Origin: JBHIYN01 sp041984235
GTDB lineage: Bacteria > Pseudomonadota > Gammaproteobacteria > Ga0077536
DNA length: 64,000 nucleotides
Assembly: GCA_041984235.1 (NCBI GenBank)
Contig: JBHIYN010000011.1
Location: forward strand, 62,001-126,000
Reading direction: 5' to 3'
In this document: positions 62,125 to 64,000 of the stretch, piece after piece
Layout: every line of letters starts with the position of its first letter
Numbering within the stretch: position 1 is the stretch's first letter
The notes under the pieces: model-generated
What the model saw: only the letters and a program-made list of their open reading frames with translations
What the model was told of the DNA's origin: nothing
Database searches by the model: none
Translations under genes and position numbers: made by a program

Positions 62125-64000
62125 TCATGCTTCGGATGCAGCCCCAAATGTGTCCGCGGCCCGGGACTGGCGGTGCCCTGATGTGCCGAAGCGCAGGTAG
62201 AGTGCGGGCAGGACGAGCATGTTGAGCACGGTGGAGGAGACGAGCCCGAACAGGATGACGATGGCCATCGGGGACTGGATCTCGCTGCCCGGCTCGCCGG
62301 CACGCAGCGCCAGCGGAACGAGCGCGAGCGCGGTGGCGAGCGCGGTCATCAGGATCGGGTTGAGGCGCTCCAGGGTAGCGCGACGCACGGCCGCTTCGAG
62401 GTCATTCTCTTCGCCACTTTCCAGCAGGTGGCGGATGTGCGCGACCAGCATTACGCCATTTCGGGTCGCGATTCCGAACAGGGTGATGAAGCCGATGATC
62501 GAGGCGACGGAGAGGACCTGGCCCGATGCGTACACGCCGACGGCGCCACCGATCGTCGCGAGCGGCAGGTTGACCATCACCAGCCCGGCATCACGCAGCG
62601 AGCCAAACGCCATGTAGAGGAGCACGAAGATACCGACGACGACGGCGGTCGACAGGAAGGCGAGCCGCCGCGTGGCTGCCTGCGCGCTTTCGAACTGTCC
62701 GCCGTACTCGACGTAGTAACCGCGCGGCAGCGTGACGTTGGCGTCGACCGCGTTGCGGATGTCCTCGACCACGCTGAGCAGGTCACGTCCGGCAACATTG
62801 GCCATGACGACGATCTTCCGTCGCACGTTCTCACGGCTGATGGTGTTGGGTCCGCGGTCGCGCCGCACGTCGGCCACGGCGCCGAGTGGCACCTCGCCCC
62901 CGGTCGGAGTCGTGATCCGGGTAGCACGCACCGTCTCCAAACTCTCCGTGTGGCCGACCGGGTAGCGCACCACGAGATCGAACGCGGCATTGCCTTCGAG
63001 CACACGCGAAACCTCCGCGCCGGCAAACGCGGCTTCGACGAATTCGGTCACGGCGCCGGCTGTCAGACCGTGTCGTGCGATCTCGGCGCGGCGCACGGCG
63101 ACCGTCACCATCGGTACGTCCGCCTGCTGCTCCACGGAGAGATCGACGATGCCGGCGATATCGGCCATCTCCAGGCGAATACGTTCGGCGAGCAGGCGCA
63201 GCTCGTGCAGGTCATCGCCGAACACCTTGACCGCAATGTTGGCACGCGTGCCGGAGAGCATGTGATCGATGCGATGCGAGATGGGCTGGCCGATGGTGAT
63301 GTTCATGCCCGGAACGGCAGCCAGGGCGTCCCGCAGCGCCGCGGTGAACGTTGCCTTGCTCTGCTCGCCGAGTTGCAGGGCGACGTCGATCTCCGATGCG
63401 TTGATGCCCTGCGCATGCTCGTCGAGCTCCGCGCGGCCGGTACGCCTGGCGGTGGCGACGACGCCGGGCTGCTCGAGGACGAGTCGTTCGACGAGGCCGG
63501 CCAGTGCATCGGACTGCTCGAGCGACGTGCCGGGCAGCGTGACGGCGCTGATGGTGAGGCTGCCTTCGTTGAAATCGGGCAGGAAGGTGCGGCCCGAGCC
63601 GGCGATCAGCAGCGTGGCGGCGACCATCCCGGCTACGGACAGCATGGTCAGGATGTGCCAGTGCCCGATCGTGGCGCCGAGCACCGGGGCATAGACCCGC
63701 TTCGTCTGGCGAGCGAGCCACGGGTCGCGGTCGCTTCGCAGGGTGCGCGAGCGCGTGAGGAGCAGCGAGGCCAGCGCCGGGGTGACCGTAACCGCTATCA
63801 GCAGCGATGCCGCGAGCGCGATGACGTAGGCGAAGCCGAGGGGTGCAAGCAACCGGCCCTCCACGCCGCTCAGGAAGAACAGCGGCAGGAAGACCAGCAT
63901 GATGATCAGCGTGGCGAACACGATCGAACCCTGAATTTCCCGCGTCGCGTCGCCGACGACCGCGAGCGCCGGGCGGGGCTCGCGGCGTGCCGCATTGAGG
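62125..64000 (-). CDS. HME-RND heavy-metal efflux permease (CusA/CzcA family), N-terminus outside window
   Basis: The frame is open to base 64000, so the first ~400 residues of a ~1030-residue pump are missing; about 624 remain. Visible parts are the first-bundle helices (IVFATLIIMLVFLPLFFLSGVEG, LGFAYVIALAASLLIAVTVTP), the large second periplasmic loop (DFNEGSLTISAVTLPG, TGRAELDEHAQGIN) and the last helices (SIIGFITLFGIATRNGVMLVAHIRHL). This pattern is specific to CusA/CzcA proteins exporting Cu/Ag or Zn/Co/Cd by proton antiport. Partner genes are presumably beyond the right edge. Confidence 0.9.
   Translation of the reverse strand, partial: LNAARREPRPALAVVGDATREIQGSIVFATLIIMLVFLPLFFLSGVEGRLLAPLGFAYVIALAASLLIAVTVTPALASLLLTRSRTLRSDRDPWLARQTKRVYAPVLGATIGHWHILTMLSVAGMVAATLLIAGSGRTFLPDFNEGSLTISAVTLPGTSLEQSDALAGLVERLVLEQPGVVATARRTGRAELDEHAQGINASEIDVALQLGEQSKATFTAALRDALAAVPGMNITIGQPISHRIDHMLSGTRANIAVKVFGDDLHELRLLAERIRLEMADIAGIVDLSVEQQADVPMVTVAVRRAEIARHGLTAGAVTEFVEAAFAGAEVSRVLEGNAAFDLVVRYPVGHTESLETVRATRITTPTGGEVPLGAVADVRRDRGPNTISRENVRRKIVVMANVAGRDLLSVVEDIRNAVDANVTLPRGYYVEYGGQFESAQAATRRLAFLSTAVVVGIFVLLYMAFGSLRDAGLVMVNLPLATIGGAVGVYASGQVLSVASIIGFITLFGIATRNGVMLVAHIRHLLESGEENDLEAAVRRATLERLNPILMTALATALALVPLALRAGEPGSEIQSPMAIVILFGLVSSTVLNMLVLPALYLRFGTSGHRQSRAADTFGAASEA

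Overview
The window is 64 kb of GC-rich DNA with dense coding. Protein families, lipobox lipoproteins, an O-antigen ligase-type protein and an HME-RND pump point to a Gram-negative proteobacterium, most likely a gammaproteobacterium; the species cannot be told from the sequence. No rRNA, tRNA or CRISPR array was seen.

Region 1 (1-41.7 kb) is a signal-transduction island. It holds seven hybrid or receiver-bearing histidine kinases (one cut by the left edge), a PilZ protein, several stand-alone receivers and a REC-HPt protein. A chemosensory operon at 10.4-20.3 kb has the gene content of a Wsp system: cheW, cheR with a TPR-like tail, cheW, mcp, cheA-REC, cheB. The diguanylate cyclase WspR is replaced by a REC-HisKA-HATPase-REC-REC kinase. 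Two long proteins fuse a eukaryotic-like Ser/Thr kinase, a receiver and an EAL phosphodiesterase (29186-31495 minus, 38635-40986 plus). They flank a 1870-residue multi-sensor kinase. No GGDEF domain is present, so the c-di-GMP side of the island consists of degradation (EAL) and sensing (PilZ).

Inside the island, 20.3-26.5 kb is a decaying zone. It has a 156-bp MITE-like element with perfect inverted repeats and a target duplication, and a 1751-bp IS1380-type insertion that splits an MHYT-PAS-HisKA-HATPase kinase. It also has a GAF-HisKA-HATPase kinase broken by a frameshift, and a diverged direct copy (about 395 bp) of the 3' end of the kinase gene at 18098-20281.

Region 2 (41.9-56.7 kb) is a long minus-strand gene train. 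Its distal nine genes (53460 down to 41931) look like one envelope machine: a TPR protein with a TonB-type C-terminus, two lipoproteins, a membrane-anchored TPR protein, a PEGA-repeat protein with an FGE-sulfatase-like domain, and a small exported protein. After these come a MotA/TolQ/ExbB-type channel, an Hsp70-like/FHA-like protein, and two paralogous proteins with an ExbD/MotB-like anchor, coiled coil and VWA domain. I do not recognise this as a described system; it is the best candidate for something new. Upstream on the same strand are an inactive-looking glutamine amidotransferase-like protein, a CWC zinc-ribbon protein, a hotdog thioesterase and a beta-ketoacyl synthase, with a divergent AraC-type regulator.

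Region 3 (58.3-64 kb) is ordinary: MetY-type sulfhydrylase, alpha/beta hydrolase, O-antigen ligase-like protein, a DUF3147-type membrane protein and an HME-RND efflux permease cut by the right edge.
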